IMG/VR virus record: IMGVR_UViG_3300007775_000026
Span: 1-21,511 of that record
Length of the DNA stretch: 21,511 nucleotides
From: a virus
Reading direction: 5' to 3' (one strand)
Shown: one piece after another, positions 1 to 5,850 of the stretch
How the letters are laid out: every line of letters begins with the position of its first letter
How positions within the stretch are numbered: position 1 is the first letter of the stretch
Made by a program: the position numbers and the translations under genes
Notes under the pieces: model-generated
Databases searched by the model: none
What the model was told of the DNA's origin: nothing
What the model saw: the letters and a program-made list of their open reading frames with translations, nothing else

Positions 1-36
1 AACGCCGGAAACATCGAACGGGGCCAGCATGAGTGA
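1..36 (+). CDS. C-terminal tail of an upstream gene (partial)
   Basis: The first frame is open from base 1 to a TGA at 34-36 and encodes only eleven residues, ending GQHE. It overlaps the start of the next gene by eight bases (ATGAGTGA), a junction typical of translationally coupled phage genes, which is the main reason to believe it is a real gene end. Nothing can be said about its product from so little sequence. Confidence 0.4.
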   Translation, partial: NAGNIERGQHE

Positions 37-235
37 TTTGAGAAAAGCGGCAGACTTGCTTGAGCAGTCAGCAGCGCCTTTTGATGAAGCATGCTCAATC
101 ATCAGAAGTCTAGCTAACAAGCAGGAGCCTGTTGGATACCTGAGTGATGAAGAAATTAGAGATATATATCTTGCATCCGATTTGACCATGCATGGATTCG
201 CACGCGCAATCATCAAGCGAATGAAGGATGAGTGA
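29..235 (+). CDS. Small hypothetical protein, EPVGYL type (68 aa)
   Basis: A 68-residue, mostly helical soluble protein. The first half resembles the short phage proteins made of a helical stretch followed by an 'EPVAxL/EPVAWM' motif, seen here as QEPVGYL near residues 32-38. Such proteins are frequent in non-structural regions of proteobacterial phages and have no known role. The start ATG overlaps the preceding stop and has only a weak purine-rich ribosome site, so translation is probably coupled. The stop is one base from the next ATG (TGATATG). The assignment to that informal family is from memory of the pattern; the open frame itself is clear. Confidence 0.65.
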   Translation: MSDLRKAADLLEQSAAPFDEACSIIRSLANKQEPVGYLSDEEIRDIYLASDLTMHGFARAIIKRMKDE

Positions 236-236
236 T

Positions 237-362
237 ATGACACCGGAAACAGCCCTGCAATGCTACAACGTAGCCTGGCACATCCTTGTAACATGCTTAT
301 TGTTGCAGGTAATGCTTGCTTGCTCGGTTATGATTGCGAGGGATAAAGGCGCATCAGATTAG
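237..362 (+). CDS. Small single-pass membrane protein (41 aa)
   Basis: A short frame starting one base after the preceding stop (TGATATG) and ending at TAG 360-362. It encodes 41 residues with one strongly hydrophobic segment at about residues 12-34 (rich in Leu, Val, Ala, Met and Cys), followed by a short RDKGASD tail. The composition suits one transmembrane helix. The same TGATATG junction recurs in this genome at 4904-4910 and 21311-21317, before genes I regard as real. Function is unknown; it could be a small lysis or membrane-associated peptide. No homologue is recognised. Confidence 0.5.
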   Translation: MTPETALQCYNVAWHILVTCLLLQVMLACSVMIARDKGASD

Positions 363-364
363 CA

Positions 365-397
365 CTTGCCATCCTGATACCATAAGTGCATGATACG
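365..397 (+). promoter_or_regulatory. Candidate promoter P1 (weaker copy)
   Basis: TTGCCA at 366-371 is followed by a 17-base spacer and CATGAT at 389-394. This gives five of six matches to the sigma70 -35 box and four of six to the -10 box. It is an imperfect copy of the stronger element 99 bases downstream: both contain CTTGCCATC and end in ATACG at the same relative positions. It lies just after the stop of the 41-residue gene. Confidence 0.4.
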
Positions 398-400
398 CAT

Positions 401-453
401 GCCAGCGGGCGTTGAGCGTTCCTATCCTCCTCCCTCCCGCTCCGTTCGCTGGC
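401..453 (+). repeat. Inverted repeat around a pyrimidine-rich tract
   Basis: GCCAGCG at 401-407 and CGCTGGC at 447-453 are perfect complements. Inside lie alternative pairings (AGCGGG 404-409 with CCCGCT 436-441; GAGCG 414-418 with CGCTC 438-442) and a nearly pure pyrimidine tract at 419-438. There is no T-run after the outer stem, so it is not a normal intrinsic terminator. It sits between the two promoter-like modules and would be in the leader of a transcript from the upstream one. It could be a leader structure or an operator. Confidence 0.4.
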
Positions 454-463
454 AACAGTTCCC

Positions 464-496
464 CTTGCCATCATCATTTCATTGTAGTATCATACG
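464..496 (+). promoter_or_regulatory. Sigma70-type promoter P2 for the packaging operon
   Basis: TTGCCA at 465-470, an ideal 17-base spacer, and TATCAT at 488-493 give five of six matches in each box. Transcription would start near 500 and run into the 77-residue gene, whose AAGGAGG ribosome site is at 513-519. It lies in the longest non-coding stretch of the window (363-526), where a late-operon promoter is expected. It shares a GTATCATAC core with the region before the portal gene. Confidence 0.65.
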
Positions 497-526
497 AGCC
501 TTAATGTATCCCAAGGAGGCTCACTC

Positions 527-760
527 ATGGCTACCGCTGACGCAATTCAAACTCAACTAGGCGATCATAACGTCGCCTACATTTCCAAATCAACCACAAT
601 CGACGGAACATACGACATGCACTATGTAAACGGCGGCCCTGGATATAACGGGAAAGCCTGCTGGTGCAGAACCACATCAGCGCAAACAGCAGCTCAGCAA
701 GCAACGGAGATTACAACTGCGCTGGCTACCGCTGGGCCTGTTGATCCTAATCTGGCGTGA
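527..760 (+). CDS. Hypothetical protein, first gene after promoter P2 (77 aa)
   Basis: A 77-residue soluble protein rich in Thr and Ala, preceded by a perfect AAGGAGG ribosome site seven bases before the ATG. The middle (about residues 20-50) has aromatic and Gly residues and a CWCR motif. The end is an Ala/Thr-rich helix closing with PVDPNLA. I recognise no family. Being promoter-proximal with an excellent ribosome site, it should be made in quantity; a small virion or accessory protein is possible, but nothing in the sequence decides this. Confidence 0.65.
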   Translation: MATADAIQTQLGDHNVAYISKSTTIDGTYDMHYVNGGPGYNGKACWCRTTSAQTAAQQATEITTALATAGPVDPNLA

Positions 761-779
761 TATTAAGACGGAGGAGTAA

Positions 780-1031
780 ATGAGCGAATCAGACACTTAT
801 TCTATGGCCGATGTTTATGATGCTTGCGAAGGAGTAGAATCAATTAGTATATGTGGCAGAGATTTCCTTGCTATGGATGATGATACTTTCTATTACGCAG
901 CAAAGAAAATACCACTAGGCTGTAGGATTGCGCATTACGCAACAGATAAAGAAGGAATTGAAAATTATATCCTTCCCGACGATTCTGCAATATGCAGAAG
1001 GGCAGATGTAGAGGCTTACAATGCTAAATGA
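780..1031 (+). CDS. Hypothetical acidic protein, AT-rich gene (83 aa)
   Basis: An 83-residue acidic protein with many Asp, Tyr and Cys residues. A clear GGAGG ribosome site precedes the ATG. By hand count the gene is about 40% GC, lower than most neighbours, so it may be a recent addition. Its stop codon is the first three bases of a perfect 15-base palindrome at 1029-1043. No family is recognised. The position before the terminase genes is usual for small accessory genes. Confidence 0.6.
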   Translation: MSESDTYSMADVYDACEGVESISICGRDFLAMDDDTFYYAAKKIPLGCRIAHYATDKEGIENYILPDDSAICRRADVEAYNAK

Positions 1032-1043
1032 TAATGATTATCA
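1029..1043. promoter_or_regulatory. Perfect 7-1-7 palindrome matching the Fur box
   Basis: TGATAATGATTATCA is a perfect 7-1-7 inverted repeat identical to the published 7-1-7 form of the Fur-binding site (TGATAATnATTATCA). It overlaps the stop codon of the 83-residue gene and ends 22 bases before the small-terminase ATG. A weak -10-like TATCAA (1039-1044) overlaps it, with a poor -35 (CTTACA 1015-1020). The sequence match is certain; binding by Fur is inference. Confidence 0.5.
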
Positions 1044-1065
1044 ATATCTAAAGTAGAGGATGTAG

Positions 1066-1320
1066 ATGGCTATTGGAAAGAAGACAGGAGGACGCAAGAA
1101 GGGGACGCCTAACAAGCTGTCCTCAACGGTGAAGGATAACGTTATCACTGTGTTCGAGAAGCTTGGCGGAGTCGATCACATGGCTGAATGGGCAAAAGAG
1201 AATCCCGGCCACTTCTACAACATCTATTCAAAGATTCTGCCTATGCAGGTAACAGGAGAAGACGGAGGGCCACTGAATGTCATCATCCAGCGATTTGGAG
1301 AAACTAAAGAAAGCTCTTGA
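1066..1320 (+). CDS. Putative terminase small subunit (84 aa)
   Basis: An 84-residue basic protein immediately before the large terminase. It has an N-terminal GGRKKGTPNKL motif (about residues 8-18), then a helical region with VFEKLGGVDHMAEWAKENP (30-48), FYNIYSKILPMQV (50-62), and a GPLNVIIQRF ending. This pattern is common in small phage proteins next to TerL that are annotated as small terminase or DNA-binding packaging proteins. Its role would be recognition of the packaging site in phage DNA. It is shorter than many TerS proteins, so the call rests on motif and position. The ribosome site is GAGGA upstream of the ATG. A second frame begins inside its 3' end. Confidence 0.6.
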   Translation: MAIGKKTGGRKKGTPNKLSSTVKDNVITVFEKLGGVDHMAEWAKENPGHFYNIYSKILPMQVTGEDGGPLNVIIQRFGETKESS

Positions 1321-1423
1321 GGATATAGCTTCACTTCCAGAGGATTCAACATCATCCATTGCAATGAGGGGAATAGCTATCGGTACGTTGAAGGAATATG
1401 CCAGAAATCATCCTGCCGAATAA
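1277..1423 (+). CDS. Overlapped small hypothetical protein (48 aa)
   Basis: A 48-residue frame that begins inside the small-terminase gene (44 bases of overlap) and ends 26 bases inside the large-terminase gene, so it bridges an otherwise untranslated gap. It has a good ribosome site, GGAGGG, seven bases before its ATG. The predicted product is helical: charged at first (DLEKLKKALEDIASLPED), then IAMRGIAIGTLKEYA. The large-terminase ATG is the only in-frame start available and its AAGGA is too close (two bases). Translation of this small frame would deliver ribosomes to it, which supports it being real. No homologue is recognised. Confidence 0.55.
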   Translation: MSSSSDLEKLKKALEDIASLPEDSTSSIAMRGIAIGTLKEYARNHPAE

Positions 1424-2774
1424 CTGGACGCCTAGAGAAGACCAGTTGCCAGTATGGAGGTATTTAGAGGCTGGCGGAAAGCATGCAGAAGTTGTGGCAC
1501 ATAGGCGCTGGGGAAAAGATGACGTCTGCCTACACAGGGCTGGCATAGCGGCGTTTGAACGACCTGCTGGCTATTGGCACATGCTTCCAGAGTATTCACA
1601 GGCTAGAAAGGCGATTTGGGACGCTATCAATCCAAGGACAGGCAAGAAGCGCATTGACGAGGCTTTTCCTGTTGAGTTGAGAAAGACCACTCGCAACCAG
1701 GAGATGATGATCGAGTTTGTGAACGGCTCGACATGGCAAGTGGTTGGTTCTGATTCATTTAATTCGCTGGTAGGAACAACTCCAGCTGGCATAACGTATT
1801 CAGAATGGGCGTTGGCTAATCCTGCTGCAAGGGCTTATCTAAGGCCGATCATCGCAGAGAACAACGGCTGGCAGGTATTCATTACCACATCACGAGGCAG
1901 AAACCACGCTTACAAGACGCTCAAAGCGGCACAGGACGATCCTAAAGCATTTGCGCAGGTAATAGACGCAACGCAGTCGCCAGTATTCACAGCAGAGCAA
2001 TTAGCGGCTGAGAAGGCATCATACATAGCTGAGTTCGGCCTTGAATACGGAACGGCAATGTTTGAACAGGAATATATGTGTTCATTCGATGCTGCGAACA
2101 TGGGTGCTATTCTAGCTCCTGCTATTGGCCGTGCTGAGAAAGCAGGACGCATTGGCAAGCATGTCGAGTATGATCCAGATGGTTCTGGTATTCATGTGTC
2201 TGTCGATATTGGCCGGAGAGACACGGCTGTATTCTGGTTCTGGCAGCCTTGTATAGGTGGCTACTCTATACTCAAGTGCATATCAGGCTGGGGCATTGAT
2301 GCGGAAGAATGGTGTCAGAAGGTCAATGAAGCATTAGGCGACTGGAAACTTGACAGGATTTGGCTACCGCATGACGCAAGGGCAAAGACATTCGCCGCCA
2401 AACACTCAGCTGTTGAGATATTCCTGGAGAAGTTCGGCGTCGGTAAGGTGGAGATCGTTCCGAGGTCTAGCATATCTGACAGGGTAAACGCAGGCCGCCA
2501 GCTTATCGAGCGATGCCAGTTCTCCAATGAATGTGATGATGGACTTGAGGCGTTAAGGGCTTGGCATTACAAGTGGAATGACGATAATAAAACGATGAGC
2601 CGAGATCCTGAGCATGACTGGTCTTCCCACTTTGGTGATGCATTCACGGAAGGCTGCAAGGTTATGCAACTGCACAAGCCTGTATCAGTGCCGGACAAGA
2701 CTCCGTTTTATGAGGTACAGCCTACGCTTAACGACCTATGGAGCGAGACTCCAGAAAAGAGCAAATGGATTTGA
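1398..2774 (+). CDS. terL: Terminase large subunit
   Basis: The 458-residue ATPase-nuclease motor that threads DNA into the procapsid through the portal and cuts concatemers. Visible motifs: the Walker A variant HRRWGKDD (residues 35-42), Walker B with catalytic Glu in ITYSEWA (132-138, E136), motif III TTS (163-165), and an RNase H-like nuclease with Asp at SVDIGRRD (D270), PHDA (D326) and HFGDAF (D414). The length is typical for this short TerL class. The ATG is the only possible start, because TGA lies three codons upstream in frame. Ribosome-site spacing is too short, so coupling to the overlapping 48-residue gene is likely. Walker B reads YSEW, where a DE pair is more usual. Confidence 0.95.
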   Translation: MPEIILPNNWTPREDQLPVWRYLEAGGKHAEVVAHRRWGKDDVCLHRAGIAAFERPAGYWHMLPEYSQARKAIWDAINPRTGKKRIDEAFPVELRKTTRNQEMMIEFVNGSTWQVVGSDSFNSLVGTTPAGITYSEWALANPAARAYLRPIIAENNGWQVFITTSRGRNHAYKTLKAAQDDPKAFAQVIDATQSPVFTAEQLAAEKASYIAEFGLEYGTAMFEQEYMCSFDAANMGAILAPAIGRAEKAGRIGKHVEYDPDGSGIHVSVDIGRRDTAVFWFWQPCIGGYSILKCISGWGIDAEEWCQKVNEALGDWKLDRIWLPHDARAKTFAAKHSAVEIFLEKFGVGKVEIVPRSSISDRVNAGRQLIERCQFSNECDDGLEALRAWHYKWNDDNKTMSRDPEHDWSSHFGDAFTEGCKVMQLHKPVSVPDKTPFYEVQPTLNDLWSETPEKSKWI

Positions 2775-2804
2775 CTTGACGACACACGTTCCTTGTATCA
2801 TACT
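2771..2804 (+). promoter_or_regulatory. Candidate promoter before the portal gene
   Basis: TTGACG at 2776-2781, a 17-base spacer and CATACT at 2799-2804 match sigma70 boxes in five and four of six positions. An overlapping TATCAT (2796-2801) sits 19 bases from TTGACT (2771-2776). The core GTATCATAC is shared with promoter P2. It would begin a transcript about 50 bases before the portal ATG. Confidence 0.4.
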
Positions 2805-2860
2805 ACGCAAGATTGCATCCTCGACAGGCTGCTTCCTAAAATTCACTCAAGAGGGAATCA

Positions 2861-4906
2861 ATGGATAATACGCCTGTCACCGAAGAAGAAAAACCACAAT
2901 CAGCCCAATACTGGCATGATGAGCTGCAACGCTATCATAAAGAGTTCAAGACATGGGAAGCGAGAAGTGAGAAGGTCACTAAACGCTATCGCGATGAGCG
3001 TGGCGATGACAGGCTAAAGGGCGAGAAGCGTTACAATATACTGTGGTCTAATGTTCAGACGCTTCATCCGGCAATCTTTTCCAAAGTACCCAAGTCAAAT
3101 GTAACCCGCAGATATTCAGACAACGATCCGGTTGGCCGCACTGCTTCGACCATCCTTGAGCGTTGCCTTGAGTATGAGATTGAGCAGTATGGTGATTATT
3201 ACAACTCAGTGAACCATGCCGTCTTGGACAGGCTATTGTCTGGCCGTGGCGTCTGCTGGATTCGCTATGAGCCTGAGTTTGAGCAGATGGAAGTTCCAGG
3301 TAATGAAGAGCCTAACGAGCTGATGATTACCGAAGATGCGGAATATGAGCCTGAGACGGTTGATGTTATATCCCATGAATGCTCTCCGGTTGATTATGTG
3401 TTCTGGAAAGATTACGCACAAAGCCCAGCCCGTACAGAAGAAGAAGTCACATGGAAAGCACGCAGGGCATATCTGAACGAGGAAGAAGGCGTTGATCGGT
3501 TCGGCAAAGCGTTCAAGCTAGTCCCGAAGAAGAACATCGCCACATCAGAAGAATCCACCGAAGACAACCACATGAAGAAGAAGGCTGCCGTTTGGGAGAT
3601 ATGGAACAAGGCCACAGGTAAGGTCGTATGGGTTGCCGAGGGGCATCCGGAAGTCTTGGACGAAAGGGACGACCCATTACAGTTGGAAGATTTTTTCCCA
3701 TGCCCTAAACCATTGTTTGCCACCATGACGAACGATTGCCTAATCCCGATTCCTGACTATTGCCTATACCAGAACCAAGCCGATGAAATGGACGACCTGT
3801 CAGACAGGATTTACCGCTTACAGGAAGCCATGAAGCTTGTCGGCTGCTATGACGCAGGCGCTCCAGAGCTGGAGAAGATCCTTAAATCTAATGACAACAC
3901 GCTGGTTCCTGTCAAGAACTGGAGTCAGTTTGTAGAAGGTGGCGGATTACAGGGCGGCATCCAGTTCGTTCCGATTGATATGGTTGCCAAGGTATTGATG
4001 GAGCTTTACAAAGCCCGTGAATCGGTCAAGCAGATGATTTACGAGATTACAGGCATATCAGACATCATCCGAGGCGCTTCAATGGCCTCAGAGACAGCCA
4101 CAGCGCAGCAGATCAAGTCTCAGTTCGCATCACTTCGCCTTAATGACATGCGTGAGGACGTAGAGCATTTCTGCCGCGATATTCTCCGTATTAAAGCTGA
4201 GATCATCTGCACCAAGTACCAGCCTGAGACAATCTTGAAGATTTCCGGCATTGAGAACACCAACGACAAGGTATATGCAGAGCAGGCTATCGAGATGCTC
4301 AAGAACGAACCCCTGAGAAACTACCGCATTGAGATTGAGACAGACTCATTGGTCAAGCCAGACCAGACAGCCGAACAGCAGAATCGGGTTATGTTCTTGC
4401 AGACTGCCGGTCAATTCCTGCAAAGTGCCATCCAGGTTGGGCAGATGCAACCCGCAATGGTTCCGTTGCTTGGTGAGATGCTGATGTTCGGAATCAGGGG
4501 ATTCAAGACGGCGCGTCCATTGGAAGCGGCATTTGAGCAGTTCCTTGCAGAGCAGGAGAAAGGCGGCCCGAACGCTCAACAGCAAGCCCAGCAGCAGGAA
4601 ATGCAGGCACGCCAGCAGGCTGAGAAAGAGAAGATGGACATTGAGAAGTTCAATTCCGAAGTCGCAGCATACGCAGCACAGACGGCAAGGATGAAGGCTC
4701 AGATAGAGGCACAGCAACAGGCCAATAGCGACAGCAAGAAGCTGGAGATTGAAGCATATAATGCAGAATCCAACCGCATGAAGGTTGACGCAGAACATGC
4801 CGATATAGCGGCAATGGCAGAAAAGCACGCACATGAATCGTTACAGCGCCATCTGGCCGATATAGAAGGTGCCCTGTTCGCCGAAGATGAAGGCATGGTT
4901 GGTTGA
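2861..4906 (+). CDS. Portal protein, P22-like family (681 aa)
   Basis: The dodecameric ring at the capsid vertex through which DNA enters and leaves. The N-terminal part (about residues 55-130) carries the pattern [21 protein letters not shown] then DPVGRTAS, characteristic of P22-like portals of podoviruses. A mixed alpha/beta core follows. From about residue 550 the chain is Gln-rich and helical, with runs such as AQQQAQQQ and heptad-like helices to the C-terminus. This resembles the long helical 'barrel' that projects into the capsid in P22-type portals. The 681-residue length suits that class. The ribosome site GAGGG precedes the ATG, and a promoter candidate lies upstream. Its stop is one base from the next ATG (TGATATG). 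Confidence 0.88.
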   Translation: MDNTPVTEEEKPQSAQYWHDELQRYHKEFKTWEARSEKVTKRYRDERGDDRLKGEKRYNILWSNVQTLHPAIFSKVPKSNVTRRYSDNDPVGRTASTILERCLEYEIEQYGDYYNSVNHAVLDRLLSGRGVCWIRYEPEFEQMEVPGNEEPNELMITEDAEYEPETVDVISHECSPVDYVFWKDYAQSPARTEEEVTWKARRAYLNEEEGVDRFGKAFKLVPKKNIATSEESTEDNHMKKKAAVWEIWNKATGKVVWVAEGHPEVLDERDDPLQLEDFFPCPKPLFATMTNDCLIPIPDYCLYQNQADEMDDLSDRIYRLQEAMKLVGCYDAGAPELEKILKSNDNTLVPVKNWSQFVEGGGLQGGIQFVPIDMVAKVLMELYKARESVKQMIYEITGISDIIRGASMASETATAQQIKSQFASLRLNDMREDVEHFCRDILRIKAEIICTKYQPETILKISGIENTNDKVYAEQAIEMLKNEPLRNYRIEIETDSLVKPDQTAEQQNRVMFLQTAGQFLQSAIQVGQMQPAMVPLLGEMLMFGIRGFKTARPLEAAFEQFLAEQEKGGPNAQQQAQQQEMQARQQAEKEKMDIEKFNSEVAAYAAQTARMKAQIEAQQQANSDSKKLEIEAYNAESNRMKVDAEHADIAAMAEKHAHESLQRHLADIEGALFAEDEGMVG

Positions 4907-4907
4907 T

Positions 4908-5570
4908 ATGGCGGAGATCACCAAACAGGACGCAGTTGATAGAACTCGGCAATGGGCTAGATTGAATGGAATCAATCCATCCCAAGCCACGGAATCACAG
5001 AAGGCTATGATGAAGGCTCACCTATTCCGTGAACACGGAGGCTCAATCGTCGATGCTGTAAGGTCAGATGTTGGAACTATTGGCAAGTTTATGGGGGGGC
5101 AGACAACTCCTTCGCAGGCTGCTGCGCCGCAAATATCAGTAGGCTCGACAGCAATGACTGGCCGCAGCCTCGCGCCTAACGCAATGCCAACCAGCAACAA
5201 TCTCGGAGCAAGCCAACCAGCAGCTGTGGCTGCCCCACTAAAAGCAACGCCGATGATAGGCGTTACATCAGACATTAAGCCAGTAGAAGCAGGAAACATA
5301 GATATATACAACAGGCCCAAAGTAAAAAATAAGGACGGTTCTATTAGCACAGTCAGGTCTTTATCTTTTGGAGATGAGAACGGGTTTGAGATTCTTGTTC
5401 CAACGGTCAGCGACGATGGAAGGATAATGAGCAATAAAGAAGCTATAGAAACATATTACAAGACAGGAAGGCATCTTGGGAAGTTTAAGACTCCCGATGA
5501 AGCAACAAGCTATGCCAAATCTCTACATAATCAGCAAGAGAGATACTATCTTAACGGGCAGACTGAGTAA
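4908..5570 (+). CDS. Two-domain protein with a mobile phage-virion domain (220 aa)
   Basis: I start it at ATG 4908 (TGATATG coupling with the portal stop); in-frame ATGs upstream would overlap the portal gene. Residues 1-60 form a helical charged domain, 62-125 a low-complexity Ala/Ser/Thr/Pro linker, and 129-220 a compact domain with [39 protein letters not shown] and YAKSLHNQQ. That last domain matches, from memory, a domain found attached to many phage virion proteins and usually of unknown role. By hand count GC falls from about 52% in the first part to about 40% over the C-terminal domain, which suggests domain shuffling. A G7 run lies at 5093-5099. A minor virion protein is likely; the exact function is unknown. 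Confidence 0.75.
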   Translation: MAEITKQDAVDRTRQWARLNGINPSQATESQKAMMKAHLFREHGGSIVDAVRSDVGTIGKFMGGQTTPSQAAAPQISVGSTAMTGRSLAPNAMPTSNNLGASQPAAVAAPLKATPMIGVTSDIKPVEAGNIDIYNRPKVKNKDGSISTVRSLSFGDENGFEILVPTVSDDGRIMSNKEAIETYYKTGRHLGKFKTPDEATSYAKSLHNQQERYYLNGQTE

Positions 5571-5583
5571 ACAGGAGTTTTGA

Positions 5584-5850
5584 ATGGATGAATTGACCCC
5601 ACCTTGGAGGCAGGAAGGCTATCAGCAGCAGATGGCTCCACAGCCTTTGCCACAACCTCAGCCACAGCAGCCTAATCCGCAAGTATTCGAGGCTATATCC
5701 GCTTTGATGAACAAGCTTGGCGAGATTACATTCACACAGCAGCAGAATAACGAGATGGCCGCTCAGATTCTCCAGAAGATCAACAAGCCAAAGTCGGTGA
5801 AGGTTGAGCGCGATGATGAAGGCTACGTCAAGAGGATGGTTGAAGAATGA
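5584..5850 (+). CDS. Small Pro/Gln-rich hypothetical protein (88 aa)
   Basis: An 88-residue protein with a good AGGAG ribosome site. Residues 1-33 are disordered and rich in Pro and Gln (QPLPQPQPQQP). Residues 34-67 form one amphipathic helix, and the end (KSVKVERDDEGYVKRMVEE) resembles the short basic/acidic tails of small phage proteins near the portal. It overlaps the next gene by four bases (ATGA). It may be a minor structural or assembly partner of the portal; nothing more specific is visible. Confidence 0.65.
   Translation: MDELTPPWRQEGYQQQMAPQPLPQPQPQQPNPQVFEAISALMNKLGEITFTQQQNNEMAAQILQKINKPKSVKVERDDEGYVKRMVEE

Noticed and set aside
401-453. Intrinsic terminator at the inverted repeat before P2
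   Set aside because: The outer stem is only seven pairs with a long loop and no T-run follows.
4869-4907. Upstream in-frame starts for the 220-residue gene
   Set aside because: They would overlap the portal gene without a ribosome site; the TGATATG junction at 4904-4910 matches other coupled starts in this genome.
4346-4985. Minus-strand frames of 111 and 162 codons opposite the portal C-terminus
   Set aside because: They are antisense shadows of Gln/Ala-rich codons (many Leu and Cys), overlap each other, and have no recognisable product.
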